Shown: positions 8,758 through 16,863 of the stretch, piece after piece
Layout: each line of letters starts with the position of its first letter
How positions within the stretch are numbered: the stretch's first letter is position 1
Assembly (NCBI RefSeq): GCF_011045095.1
Contig: NZ_JAALDL010000003.1
Span: forward strand, 124,001 to 188,000
Source: Grimontia sedimenti
GTDB taxonomy: Bacteria > Pseudomonadota > Gammaproteobacteria > Enterobacterales > Vibrionaceae
DNA: 64,000 bases
Direction of reading: 5' to 3'
Position numbers and translations under genes: made by a program
The notes under the pieces: generated by a model
What the model was told of the DNA's origin: nothing
Database searches by the model: none
Seen by the model: the letters and a program-made list of their open reading frames with translations, nothing else

Positions 8758-9516
8758 ATGTTGAGAGTGACCTTGCTAGGAACAGGGGCGGCAGGGGGCG
8801 TTCCCCTGTATGGATGTGAATGTGGGGCGTGTCGGCGGGCCAGAGAGCAAACTGCATTTGAGCGAAAACCCTGCTCCGCAATGGTGGAATGGGGTAAAGG
8901 GAGCACCCGAGAAAGACTATTAATTGATGCAGGCCTGATGGACTTGCACGAGCGCTTTCCTGCAGGTACCTACCATGGCTTTTTGCTTACGCATTTTCAT
9001 GTGGACCATGTTCAAGGTCTTTTTCATTTAAGGTGGGGCAACCCATCGCCCATCCCTGTGTGGTGTCCAGATGATGAGCAAGGCTGTGCTGATTTGCTCA
9101 AGCACCCTGGCTGCCTGAGATTTCTTCCGGAAATGAACCATGGTGATGTGGTCAACATTAATGGACTGCGTGTTACCCCACTTCAACTCAGACACTCGCG
9201 GCCGACTGTTGGTTACCTGCTGGAATATGGGCCGAAAAGTATTGCTTACCTCACCGATACAGACGGACTGCCAGCCCAAACGCTTGATTTCCTCGCCTCG
9301 TTAACGCAACTGGACGCGTTGATTCTCGATTGCTCATTTCCGCCCGAGCACGAGGGCTCAAACCACGGAAACGTTGAAGCGGCCTGGCAGGTATATGAAA
9401 AGCTCCAGCCGAAGGAACTCATCATCACTCATATCGGCCATGAGCTTGATTGTTGGTTAATGGATAACGATATCCCTGATTGGATGGAAATAGGTAGGGA
9501 AGGGATGGAGATATAA
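8758..9516 (+). CDS. phnP: phosphoribosyl 1,2-cyclic phosphate phosphodiesterase PhnP
   Basis: Metallo-beta-lactamase-fold hydrolase (about 252 residues) that opens ribosyl 1,2-cyclic phosphate to ribose 1,5-bisphosphate, the substrate of PhnN. The N terminus LLGTGAAGGVPLYGCECGAC carries the cysteines typical of PhnP. HFHVDH lies at about residues 80-85, TDTDG at about 167, and the terminal metal-ligand segment is ITHIGHELD. The start at 8758 is chosen because GGAAGG lies 4-9 bases upstream; an earlier in-frame ATG at 8746 lacks this. A terminator separates it from the upstream gene. Confidence 0.93.
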   Translation: MLRVTLLGTGAAGGVPLYGCECGACRRAREQTAFERKPCSAMVEWGKGSTRERLLIDAGLMDLHERFPAGTYHGFLLTHFHVDHVQGLFHLRWGNPSPIPVWCPDDEQGCADLLKHPGCLRFLPEMNHGDVVNINGLRVTPLQLRHSRPTVGYLLEYGPKSIAYLTDTDGLPAQTLDFLASLTQLDALILDCSFPPEHEGSNHGNVEAAWQVYEKLQPKELIITHIGHELDCWLMDNDIPDWMEIGREGMEI

Positions 9517-9533
9517 GGGCGACTTGTCGCCCT
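9516..9533. terminator. hairpin between convergent phnP and catB
   Basis: AGGGCGAC and GTCGCCCT form a perfect 8-bp stem with a TT loop. The T-run is poor, so it is a weak or shared terminator. Confidence 0.5.
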
Positions 9534-9547
9534 AATGCATTAAAAAC

Positions 9548-10177
9548 CTACTCGGAAACTTGTGTCTGCCAATATTTGTATAGCCCCTCAATCTCTGAAG
9601 AGCACATCAAATCCATACAGCCCTTCAGTTGTTCATCGCTCCAGTTCCACCACTGCATTTCTAGTAGCATTTGAATTTCAGCCTCACAGAACCGGAACTT
9701 GATGTGCTTGGCGGGGTTAGAACCCACCACTTCGTAAGGGGCGACATCTTTCGTCACCAGCGCGCGACTGGCAATGATGGCACCGTCACCAATCTTCACG
9801 CCTGCCATAATCATAGCTTCTGAACCAATCCAAACATCGTTACCTATCACTGTATCACCTGCGCGTTTGAAGCCGTCTTCGGCACCAGTAAAGTTCTTAT
9901 TGTCCTGATAGAAAAACGGGAAGGTACTGACCCAATCCGATCTGTGGCCTTGATTGCCCGCCATCATAAATACTGCGCCGGAGCCAATGGAACAGAAGCT
10001 GCCAATGATGAGCTTATCGACATCATCGCGGTTGGGCATCAAATAACGAGCGCAATCGTCAAAGCTATGACCGTGATAATAGCCAGAGTAATAGCTGTGT
10101 CTGCCGACAACGATGTTTGGATTGGTGATTTGATCGGCAATAGGTTTGCCAACAAAAGGTGATTCGAAATAGTTCAT
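9548..10177 (-). CDS. catB: CatB-type chloramphenicol/xenobiotic O-acetyltransferase
   Basis: Hexapeptide (left-handed beta-helix) acetyltransferase of 209 residues. The sequence follows CatB throughout: [30 protein letters not shown] (catalytic-region His), [27 protein letters not shown] and the C-terminal WWNW. It resembles CatB9 of Vibrio cholerae in pattern. The start at 10177 gives the standard MNYF beginning; a GTG 12 bases upstream is also in frame. CatB enzymes acetylate chloramphenicol with acetyl-CoA, but chromosomal copies may not give clinical resistance. It is convergent with phnP, with no mobile element next to it. Confidence 0.88.
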   Translation of the reverse strand: MNYFESPFVGKPIADQITNPNIVVGRHSYYSGYYHGHSFDDCARYLMPNRDDVDKLIIGSFCSIGSGAVFMMAGNQGHRSDWVSTFPFFYQDNKNFTGAEDGFKRAGDTVIGNDVWIGSEAMIMAGVKIGDGAIIASRALVTKDVAPYEVVGSNPAKHIKFRFCEAEIQMLLEMQWWNWSDEQLKGCMDLMCSSEIEGLYKYWQTQVSE

Positions 10178-10310
10178 GGTCTTTTTCACTGAAGTTGCTG
10201 CGCGAGAATGATACTCCTGAGATATCGGACAACCAAAGGAAACTTGACGTGAGTATCTGTAGAAAGATACATTTGTTTCGTATCGAAACTAATGTTGATG
10301 GGAGGAAAAT

Positions 10311-10886
10311 ATGTCGAGTGTATTATCCGGTCAGACTTTCAAGCTGACCGCTAGTGAATGGTTGAATACGGAGCGACCTATCGAACTTAATGAATATCTG
10401 GGGAAAGTCGTTGTCATCTATGTATTTCAAATGCTGTGCCCTGGTTGTATTTCCCATGGACTGCCACTGGCAAAGAACATTCAGAGCACATTCTCAGACT
10501 CAGGCGTTCAGGTCATTGGTCTGCATTCTGTTTTTGAGCATCACGATGTGATGACCCCTGATGCACTGCGAGCGTTTATCCATGAATATCGTATTGAGTT
10601 TCCCGTAGCGATTGATCAACCGAGTGAGCACAACCCAATCCCAAAGACCATGGACCGTTATCAGTTTGGTGGAACGCCGACGCTTCTCATTCTGGATCAG
10701 CATGGAAAACTCAGGCTAAACCATTTCGGTATGCTGAGTGATATGCAGGTGGGAGCGCTTATTGGTTCGCTGCTGGAAGAGGGAGCAAATGCTGAGGCAG
10801 AAAGTCAAACTTTAGATACCCAAAGCCCGGATGGTAAGGCTTTAGAAGAAAATAATGGGTGTGATGAGTATGGTTGCAAGGTATAA
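10311..10886 (+). CDS. thioredoxin-like (TlpA/AhpC-TSA fold) protein with CPGC active site
   Basis: Protein of 191 residues with a thioredoxin fold: strand VVVIYVFQMLCPGC puts the redox motif CPGC near residues 43-46, and the cis-Pro segment GGTPTLLILDQHG lies near 122-134. There is no signal peptide, so it is probably cytosolic. The C terminus ends in a low-complexity tail with two further cysteines (NNGCDEYGCKV), which may bind metal or take part in resolution. Strong ribosome-binding site GGGAGGAA. Substrate unknown. Confidence 0.75.
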   Translation: MSSVLSGQTFKLTASEWLNTERPIELNEYLGKVVVIYVFQMLCPGCISHGLPLAKNIQSTFSDSGVQVIGLHSVFEHHDVMTPDALRAFIHEYRIEFPVAIDQPSEHNPIPKTMDRYQFGGTPTLLILDQHGKLRLNHFGMLSDMQVGALIGSLLEEGANAEAESQTLDTQSPDGKALEENNGCDEYGCKV

Positions 10887-10914
10887 ATGTTTGCTCTTTC
10901 AAACTTGCTGTAGT

Positions 10915-10946
10915 TGAGAGCCGACACGCGGTCGGCTCTTTGATTT
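10915..10946. terminator. terminator between convergent genes
   Basis: GAGCCGAC / GTCGGCTC stem followed by TTTGATTTT ends the thioredoxin-like gene; the same hairpin lies close to the end of the cytochrome gene on the other strand. Confidence 0.8.
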
Positions 10947-11767
10947 TACTCGTTAATCTTATCAAGCATTTTCAGTGAGCCCATATAAGCCATATATTCG
11001 ATAAGCTCGTTCAACTGCTGGTCAGATAGGTGCTCAAACTTCAGCATTCGAGATTTGGCGCGATATGAGTTCGGGTTCTTAATGAAAGCCTTTAAGTATT
11101 CGATATCTCTATATTCAGTAATATTTTTGGGGATATTTAATTCCGGGCCAATGTCGCCACCTTCCAGATTAATAGAATGGCAAGAAATACATGTGGATTT
11201 AAATGCATTGTATCCGGCCATAATAACGGGTTTATCTTCCGCTCCCGAAGGGTAATAACCCGGTTTTGGCGCTTGATAATTAAGCTCTATCTTATAAACC
11301 TGAAACGGCCATATCCAATTGTTATATTCTTTAGGATCTGTTGTCATGACATAAAATGGCCCTGGATTGAGCGTCTCTTTGCCTTCACCAATGTCGGTGA
11401 ATTTCCCTTCAGTACCTTGCTCGCCAGTCACCACGACCAAAGGGCTTTTCGTTGTGCCTTTAGACCAAGTGGCGACAAAGCCATCCAACGCGACAAACTT
11501 GATTTCTTCTACTTTGCTGAAGTCAACGCCGGCCTGGCTTGCAACATCTTTGAAGGACAGACCTTCGTAAGCCATTGGCTTGTTGTAAACGGGAGACTGA
11601 AACGACAGTGAGCGCTGAGCCGCCGACGCTTCCATCTGATCAATGCTTACTGTTTTCTCAAAGAGTACCTGCTGTCCATCTTTGAGAATAAATTCTAATT
11701 TTCGGTCATCTGCTGAACTCTGAAACGAAATAAAACCTAGCAATATTGCAAAAACGAACCTGAACAT
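10946..11767 (-). CDS. exported c-type cytochrome with N-terminal molybdopterin-oxidoreductase-like domain
   Basis: Protein of 273 residues with a signal peptide (MFRFVFAILLGFISFQSSA). The middle part (about 25-165) resembles the sulfite-oxidase-like fold used for substrate or partner binding in small periplasmic proteins (YEGLSFKDVASQAGVDFSKV, FVALDGFVATW). The C-terminal domain has one haem-binding CISCHSINLEGGDIGPEL (about 192-209) with a distal Met candidate in SRMLKFEHLSDQQLNELIEYMAYM. It is probably a periplasmic electron carrier. Neighbours do not reveal its redox partner. Confidence 0.7.
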   Translation of the reverse strand: MFRFVFAILLGFISFQSSADDRKLEFILKDGQQVLFEKTVSIDQMEASAAQRSLSFQSPVYNKPMAYEGLSFKDVASQAGVDFSKVEEIKFVALDGFVATWSKGTTKSPLVVVTGEQGTEGKFTDIGEGKETLNPGPFYVMTTDPKEYNNWIWPFQVYKIELNYQAPKPGYYPSGAEDKPVIMAGYNAFKSTCISCHSINLEGGDIGPELNIPKNITEYRDIEYLKAFIKNPNSYRAKSRMLKFEHLSDQQLNELIEYMAYMGSLKMLDKINE

Positions 11768-11976
11768 ATCGTCACCTTTTTATTGAACATCCTGTTTGGT
11801 TTCATTTTGATAGTAGTCTTAGAGGTTGATTATATTGATATTTATTTGTCTACTTTGAAACTGATCAAGTTAATTTTTCGGAGTGTTATGAGTGAGGGTG
11901 AATATTGTGAAGATTATATGGTCTTTATTTATAAAAAAGACAAAAAGGGTAGGCATTAATTGGGGAAGGTAAGATG

Positions 11977-12002
11977 TAAGGGGGAGAAGTTCCCCCTATT
12001 TG
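11977..12002 (-). terminator. terminator downstream of the gate-domain gene
   Basis: GGGGGAGAAGTTCCCCC hairpin just after the stop of the minus-strand gene at 12009. The stem is GC-rich and the following tract is weak. Confidence 0.5.
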
Positions 12003-12008
12003 AGTAGG

Positions 12009-12980
12009 CTAAGCAGTCGCAACGGAGCGGTAGAAAAGACGCTCATAGCGTTTGCCATCGATCAGCCGCATTAGTCTGGATACAACACCCACTAAAACCA
12101 ATGCAAAGACCAATCTTCCCCAGAAGATGGCAGTAAAGTCAGCACCAATCACCAGCATCAAGAGGGTATCTTCGATCAGGCTGTGCAGTAGCCCGAGCAA
12201 AGTAATGGCTGTAAATATATCCCGAGGCGGTATATGCCCCTTCTTGGCCTCATTGATGAGCAGGCCACCTCCATATGAAAGACCCAAAGTTATACCAATC
12301 AGCGTCAGATTCGTGGCCTCTTTGCTGATGCCAAGCAAACGAAGGAAAGGGCTGAGTGCCTTGGCGATAAGTTTTTCAATACCTATTACCTTGAGAATGT
12401 TTAGTACGAATATCAAGGCGACGATAATCACGAAGACCAAAATCAAATTCTGGAGCTGACTAATCCCCCAGGCTGCAAGCGACGTGGCTGTTTCCATGGA
12501 GGGTTGCCAGATGATTTTTGCCTGTTCTTGCAGCGATCCCGTTGCGCTATATGTCAAATGTAAGAGCCAGCCAAGAAGCAATGCACCGCCAACACGGGTA
12601 AGAATGCTCCACCAGACAGAAACACCAGATTTCTTGGCGAGCCCGACTTCAATTGGCATTGAGTGCGCAAGCAAGATCATGCAGCTTAGAATGGAAGCTT
12701 GGGCTACTGACATGGTGACATCAGTGTTTATAAGAACGACAAGAGCAGAGTATATATTCACAAAGATAGCGGTCGCCCAGACTAAGCCCATTTCACTGGG
12801 AAGGCCAACTGCATTCATCAGAGGCGCAATGAAACTGGAAAACCAGACCACGCCACCGAACTCTTCGAAGATCTTTACCACGATGATGGTGGGAATCATG
12901 ACCTTATAAAGTGTGATTGCGACATTGACGCTCTCAGCTAGCGTTCTCTGGAAAAATTCACAACTTGTTTCATATCCCAC
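12009..12980 (-). CDS. nucleoside-recognition (Gate) domain membrane protein; probable frameshift at the start
   Basis: About 323 residues with eight or so hydrophobic segments and two gate-like repeats (EMGLVWATAIFVNIYSALVVL; SYGGGLLINEAKKGHI). Transport role likely, substrate unknown. The frame reaches back to a GTG at 12980, but that codon overlaps the AAGGAGG Shine-Dalgarno at 12981-12987. The well-placed start is the ATG at 12971-12973, which is out of frame. One extra T in the run at 12952-12956 (T5 on this strand) would join MKQVVNF to FQRTLAESVNVAITLYKVMIP, a normal N terminus. It is divergent from an Lrp-type regulator. Confidence 0.7.
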   Translation of the reverse strand: MGYETSCEFFQRTLAESVNVAITLYKVMIPTIIVVKIFEEFGGVVWFSSFIAPLMNAVGLPSEMGLVWATAIFVNIYSALVVLINTDVTMSVAQASILSCMILLAHSMPIEVGLAKKSGVSVWWSILTRVGGALLLGWLLHLTYSATGSLQEQAKIIWQPSMETATSLAAWGISQLQNLILVFVIIVALIFVLNILKVIGIEKLIAKALSPFLRLLGISKEATNLTLIGITLGLSYGGGLLINEAKKGHIPPRDIFTAITLLGLLHSLIEDTLLMLVIGADFTAIFWGRLVFALVLVGVVSRLMRLIDGKRYERLFYRSVATA

Positions 12981-13120
12981 CTCCTTGTGCTGCTGAGAAA
13001 CTTAATACTAAACCGTTTTGGTGTGACTAAATTTCTATTTAGTGGGGATAATTAGCTGTTTATTTCTTTTGTTTGGGCGTATAAGAAATTTAGGGCTCAG
13101 AAAATGGATAGTGAAGAAAT

Positions 13121-13585
13121 ATGGAAATCGACCGTATCGACAAGCGTATTTTGATGGCACTTCAAACTGATAATCGTATTGCCAACGTTGAACTGGCTGA
13201 GCGGGTAGGGCTGTCTCCCCCTGCTTGTTTGAAGCGGGTAAAGCGACTTCGTGATGAAGGTGTTATCGCAAAAGATGTGTCGATTCTTAACCCAGACTTA
13301 GCGGGCGTGAAAATGACGATGATCGTTTCTGTGGAAATGGAGCGCGACCGCAGGGAAATCTATCAGCTTTTCCGGGCTTCGATTCTAAAAGCTCCGGAGG
13401 TGACCCAGTGTTACCAGACTTCCGGAAGCTATGATTTTGTTTTGCTCGTCAATGTACCGGATATCAAAGCTTATGAAGCGTTTGTCGAGCGAGTGCTGCA
13501 CACTGATTTGAATATCCGGAAGTTCCACACATCAGTTGCGATGCGTCAGGTAAAGTTTGAGACGGCAATTGGGTTGGGGGAATAA
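13121..13585 (+). CDS. Lrp/AsnC family transcriptional regulator
   Basis: Protein of 154 residues: an AsnC-type helix-turn-helix (IDKRILMALQTDNRIANVELAERVGLSPPACLKRVKRL, two stretches within residues 4-42) and a RAM effector-binding domain (about 65-145, with SGSYDFVLLVNVPD). It is divergent from the gate-domain membrane protein across a 140-bp AT-rich gap, so it probably controls that gene and itself, possibly in response to an amino acid or nucleoside-related ligand. Confidence 0.9.
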   Translation: MEIDRIDKRILMALQTDNRIANVELAERVGLSPPACLKRVKRLRDEGVIAKDVSILNPDLAGVKMTMIVSVEMERDRREIYQLFRASILKAPEVTQCYQTSGSYDFVLLVNVPDIKAYEAFVERVLHTDLNIRKFHTSVAMRQVKFETAIGLGE

Positions 13586-13607
13586 ATCATAAATCCCCAA
13601 ACCCCAT

Positions 13608-13979
13608 CTAAGCTTCGGAAAATGGTGTCGGTCCTTTTAATGCCGCGCCACACCAGTAGCAGTTTGCCCTGCGCTTTCTGATGGTATGTCCGCATTCCGG
13701 GCAATTTTTAACAGCAGATACGGTGATTTTTCCATCCAGCACGCCGTCTCTCATGTCTATTTCTTCCATTTTCTTCAGAAGATCATCCTCGGTATAACCG
13801 AGATGGTTGGACAGCAATTCCCACATGGCCTGATTGGCAAGAGATAGGGTGTCTAACCTGTCTTCGAGGTAATTTACGTCGCTGGCATTGCGCTCAGATT
13901 TGACAGAAGCTTGAGTCGCTGTTGAATGGTTTCGTCCAATTTGTCCTGACTGAAAGATAGTCCATAGGAAATTTGACAT
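13608..13979 (-). CDS. conserved hypothetical protein with C-terminal zinc ribbon
   Basis: About 123 residues. A helical middle part (YLEDRLDTLSLANQAMWELL) is followed by a zinc-ribbon pair CPECG...CYWCG near the C terminus, suggesting one structural zinc. The start at 13979 (MSNFLWTIFQ) has AAAAGGAG seven bases upstream and is preferred to the ATG at 13997, which overlaps that site. No catalytic residues are recognisable and the role is unknown. Confidence 0.6.
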   Translation of the reverse strand: MSNFLWTIFQSGQIGRNHSTATQASVKSERNASDVNYLEDRLDTLSLANQAMWELLSNHLGYTEDDLLKKMEEIDMRDGVLDGKITVSAVKNCPECGHTIRKRRANCYWCGAALKGPTPFSEA

Positions 13980-14133
13980 CGAGTACTCCTTTTCCATTTC
14001 GCTCGACGTTTGTTTAGGTCGTCAGCTCATCATATCGTTAAAGTTTGTTTAGAAAGTGTACATTCGTAAGAAGTGGCAGCTATACGGCGGGCAAACTGAG
14101 ATATGATGTAACCTTCACCAAACAAGTTCAGTA

Positions 14134-15036
14134 ATGATGAAGCTCTCCCAAACCTCGGTCACGCAACATCGCTTTGAAGGCTATTCCTTCTTCCTTAAAC
14201 GAGACGATCAGCTCCACCCACATTTTTCTGGCAACAAAGCGCGCAAATTGATGGCGTTATTAGAACTGGAAGACAAGGTTGTTACTCATCTGATTGGCTA
14301 TGGTTCTCCGCAGGCAAATTCACTGCTTTCGCTGGCAGCATTGGCGAAGATGAAAGACTGGCAGCTGGAGTTTTATGTCGATCGTATTCCCGGTTGGTTG
14401 AAGGAAAACCCGATTGGGAACTATCGGATCGCGTTGGAACTGGGCGCGGAAGTGATTGCAGTGTCGGAGCTGACGGATAAACCTATTCATCCCCATGATT
14501 ACATTCATGCAAACCGGCTTGGCGAGGGATGTTTATATGTGCCAGAAGGTGGGCGTTCTCCCATTGCAGAGCGGGGCGTGGCGACGTTGGCGCAAGAGAT
14601 TTTGGAGTGGGTGCAATCCAATCACATCGAAAATGTCTGTGTAGCGCTGCCGTCAGGAACCGGAACCACAGCGTTGTTCTTACACAAGCATTTGAAAGCA
14701 CATGGTATTGAAGTTCTGACGTGTCCGTGTGTGGGGGGAAAAGACTATTTGGTTGAGCAGTTCAAGGAGCTCGGTGAAACTTCTTTCCCTGCGGTATTAG
14801 AGCCACCGACTAAGCATCATTTCGGAAAACTATATCGTCAAGATTATCAAATATGGAAAGCCTTACTGGAACAGACGGGGATTGAGTTTGATTTGTTGTA
14901 CGACCCTTTGATGTGGCGATGTCTGAGCGAATGGTTACTGGAAAATGAGAACAAGACGCTACTCTATGTCCATCAAGGGGGCATTATCGGCAATGAGAGC
15001 ATGCTGCCGAGATACCAACGAAAGTACGGTGAATGA
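14134..15036 (+). CDS. PLP-dependent D-cysteine desulfhydrase / ACC deaminase family protein
   Basis: Fold-type II PLP enzyme of 300 residues. FLKRDDQLHPHFSGNKARKL (about 20-39) contains the PLP Lys in SGNKARK, the phosphate-binding loop is PSGTGTTALFLH (about 172-183), and HQGGI closes the protein. These are features of the D-cysteine desulfhydrase/1-aminocyclopropane-1-carboxylate deaminase family; the substrate cannot be told from sequence. Two adjacent ATG codons (14134, 14137) can start it. A strong terminator follows. Confidence 0.82.
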   Translation: MMKLSQTSVTQHRFEGYSFFLKRDDQLHPHFSGNKARKLMALLELEDKVVTHLIGYGSPQANSLLSLAALAKMKDWQLEFYVDRIPGWLKENPIGNYRIALELGAEVIAVSELTDKPIHPHDYIHANRLGEGCLYVPEGGRSPIAERGVATLAQEILEWVQSNHIENVCVALPSGTGTTALFLHKHLKAHGIEVLTCPCVGGKDYLVEQFKELGETSFPAVLEPPTKHHFGKLYRQDYQIWKALLEQTGIEFDLLYDPLMWRCLSEWLLENENKTLLYVHQGGIIGNESMLPRYQRKYGE

Positions 15037-15055
15037 CCTTTCTGAGAGTTTTAAG

Positions 15056-15086
15056 AAAACGCCCTCCATACCGGAGGGCGTTTTTG
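15056..15086. terminator. bidirectional intrinsic terminator
   Basis: AAAACGCCCTCC / GGAGGGCGTTTT stem around a 5-base loop, with T-runs in both directions; shared by the convergent genes at 14134 and 15087. Confidence 0.9.
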
Positions 15087-15740
15087 TTAGTTGTTGACGC
15101 GAATCAGTGTGTCGCTGTCTGAATGTGAGAAAGGCTTTCCGTAGATATCGAGCTTAACTGTCTCAGTGTAAGTCAGCTTGTCGCCATCGATTTTGATGTT
15201 CATGGTGAAGTCTTTGGTGCTGGCATTGTTCGCCATAAAGTCTGACTGTGCGATACCGTCACCAGAAGCAACCAGAGTCATGTCGTTGCCTGCTTTACCT
15301 TCTGCCACTACGCAAGTCGCCCGAGGCACACAGAAAGAGTTGTAAACGGTCTGGTTTTTATGATCGTAAATCAGGTAGCCGCGCTGGTCATGAAATTTGG
15401 TGTCGTCGGCTTTACGGAAAACTTCCTGTTTGTAGTAAATCGCAGCCAGATACTGTTCGCTGGCGTTGGTGGCATCCGCGGCAACTTCAAATGTCATCAC
15501 TTCGTACAGTGAAGTAGCAGCAGGTGCACCTTTGCCATTTTCTGTTCCCGCCTGGGCAGGGGAGACATCGACGCCACCTTGTTCAGTGCTTTTCCAGGTA
15601 CCGACTAACTGTGCTAGTGGACCAAAGTTGATGCCGTCTATCACGCTATCTTGATTGGTTGCTTTGTCCTCAGCATAAGATGTAGCGCTGGCTGAAACAG
15701 CCAATGACAGCAGCGCAATTTTGATTGTTGTTTTGCTCAT
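15087..15740 (-). CDS. exported protein with a lipocalin/nitrobindin-like GxW segment, function unknown
   Basis: Protein of 217 residues with a clear signal peptide ending near SATSYA. After it comes INFGPLAQLVGTWKSTEQGG, like the first strand of lipocalin-type or nitrobindin-like beta-barrels, then many beta-strand-rich stretches (YLIYDHKNQTVYNSFCVPRATCVV). Two cysteines lie close together and may form a disulfide in the periplasm. No catalytic motif recognised. Single-gene unit, convergent with the PLP enzyme. Confidence 0.6.
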   Translation of the reverse strand: MSKTTIKIALLSLAVSASATSYAEDKATNQDSVIDGINFGPLAQLVGTWKSTEQGGVDVSPAQAGTENGKGAPAATSLYEVMTFEVAADATNASEQYLAAIYYKQEVFRKADDTKFHDQRGYLIYDHKNQTVYNSFCVPRATCVVAEGKAGNDMTLVASGDGIAQSDFMANNASTKDFTMNIKIDGDKLTYTETVKLDIYGKPFSHSDSDTLIRVNN

Positions 15741-16168
15741 TATTGCTTCCTTTTATTTGTTAAGCCCAAGCTTTCCGTTGGGTATTTTCTTCACTCAACC
15801 CCTGCGTAGCTTGTGAGCGCTAAAATGCGTGGGTTGTTGAGTTGTGCGAGTTGGAACAGGCGAGTAGATCCTAAGGAAGCGATGACAAAGAATGTAGTCA
15901 GAGATAGACCAATACCATCAGTTTATTTGCGATGAAACAAAACCGGAAAATCAATAATAATCAGTAAAATTCAGAATATTTGATTGTTATTGAGAACTTT
16001 CATTGAGTGGACGATGATAGTGAGAGGTTATGCCCATAAATCCAGCATTCACAGGGGGCGAGGTTAACATAGAGTTAACAAGGAAGGCGTAATTCTAGAG
16101 ACGGAATAATTGATCGAAATGGGCGTTAATCTGGTATTGAAAGGCAAATATCATAACGAGAGGCCATC
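15741..16168. other. 428-bp intergenic region between divergent genes
   Basis: AT-rich, no convincing coding potential. It should hold the divergent promoters for the exported protein and the flavin-reductase-like gene. Two GTTAAC hexamers five bases apart (16063-16079) are the only conspicuous symmetric element; they may be an operator. Confidence 0.4.
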
Positions 16169-16801
16169 ATGCATTTCAACATCGAAGCGCTCAGAGAGCT
16201 TGAAGACAGGTATCGCGCCAAGCTCATTAACAGTCTTTCCGGTTTTAAAAGCGCAAATCTTATTGGTACAACGGATGGAAAGGGCAATCATAATCTCGCG
16301 ATCGTAAGCTCCGTTTTCCACATTGGAGCCAACCCGCCTTTGGTGGGTATGATCATGCGTCCTCATACTGTCACCCGAGACACATTGGAAAATATTCTCG
16401 AACTTGGCGAATACACCATCAATCAGGTCAACGTCGAGATTTGGAGGGAAGCCCACCAAACCTCAGCACGTTATGATCAGCACGTCTCCGAGTTTGATGA
16501 GGCTGGTTTGACACCCGAGTGGGTTGATGGAGTCAAAGCGCCTTTTGTTGCAGAAAGCCGACTGAAATACTCGCTGGTGTTGAGAGAATCACAAACACTG
16601 GAGATCAACGGCACGGTATTAGTGATTGGTGAAATAAACCATGTGCTGGTGGAAGACGATGTGATTGCGAATGATGGGTATATCGATATTGAAGCGCTGG
16701 AAACCGTGGCTGTTTCCGGGCTGGATAGCTACCACGTCACCAACAGGTTAGGGCGACTGAGCTACGCGAAGCCAGACAAGAAACCAGATGTTATCGACTG
16801 A
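16169..16801 (+). CDS. flavin reductase-like FMN-binding protein
   Basis: Protein of 210 residues of the flavin-reductase-like split-barrel family. SANLIGTTDGKGNHNLAIVSSVFHIGANPPLVGMIMRP (in two stretches, about residues 28-66) corresponds to the FMN-binding region, and DTLENILELGEYTINQV follows as usual. It probably uses FMN for an NAD(P)H-dependent reduction; substrate unknown. The start has a GAGAGG site 5 bases upstream. Followed by a strong terminator. Confidence 0.78.
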   Translation: MHFNIEALRELEDRYRAKLINSLSGFKSANLIGTTDGKGNHNLAIVSSVFHIGANPPLVGMIMRPHTVTRDTLENILELGEYTINQVNVEIWREAHQTSARYDQHVSEFDEAGLTPEWVDGVKAPFVAESRLKYSLVLRESQTLEINGTVLVIGEINHVLVEDDVIANDGYIDIEALETVAVSGLDSYHVTNRLGRLSYAKPDKKPDVID

Positions 16802-16824
16802 GAAAGCATCTGGCTGTAAAAAAG

Positions 16825-16854
16825 AAAAGCGGAGGGGAGACCTCCGCTTTTGAG
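16825..16854. terminator. bidirectional terminator
   Basis: AAAAGCGGAGG / CCTCCGCTTTT stem with T-rich flanks on both strands, between the convergent genes at 16169 and 16864. Confidence 0.88.
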
Positions 16855-16863
16855 TTTTAAGGG

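Noticed and set aside
9548-10177. catB as part of a mobile resistance element
   Set aside because: No attC, transposase or inverted repeat flanks it; it looks like a resident chromosomal gene.
16063-16079. Paired GTTAAC hexamers as a known operator
   Set aside because: Short, self-complementary and common in AT-rich DNA; no regulator nearby supports it.
16110-16307. Open frame starting upstream of the flavin-reductase gene
   Set aside because: It overlaps the real gene in another frame and has no family pattern.
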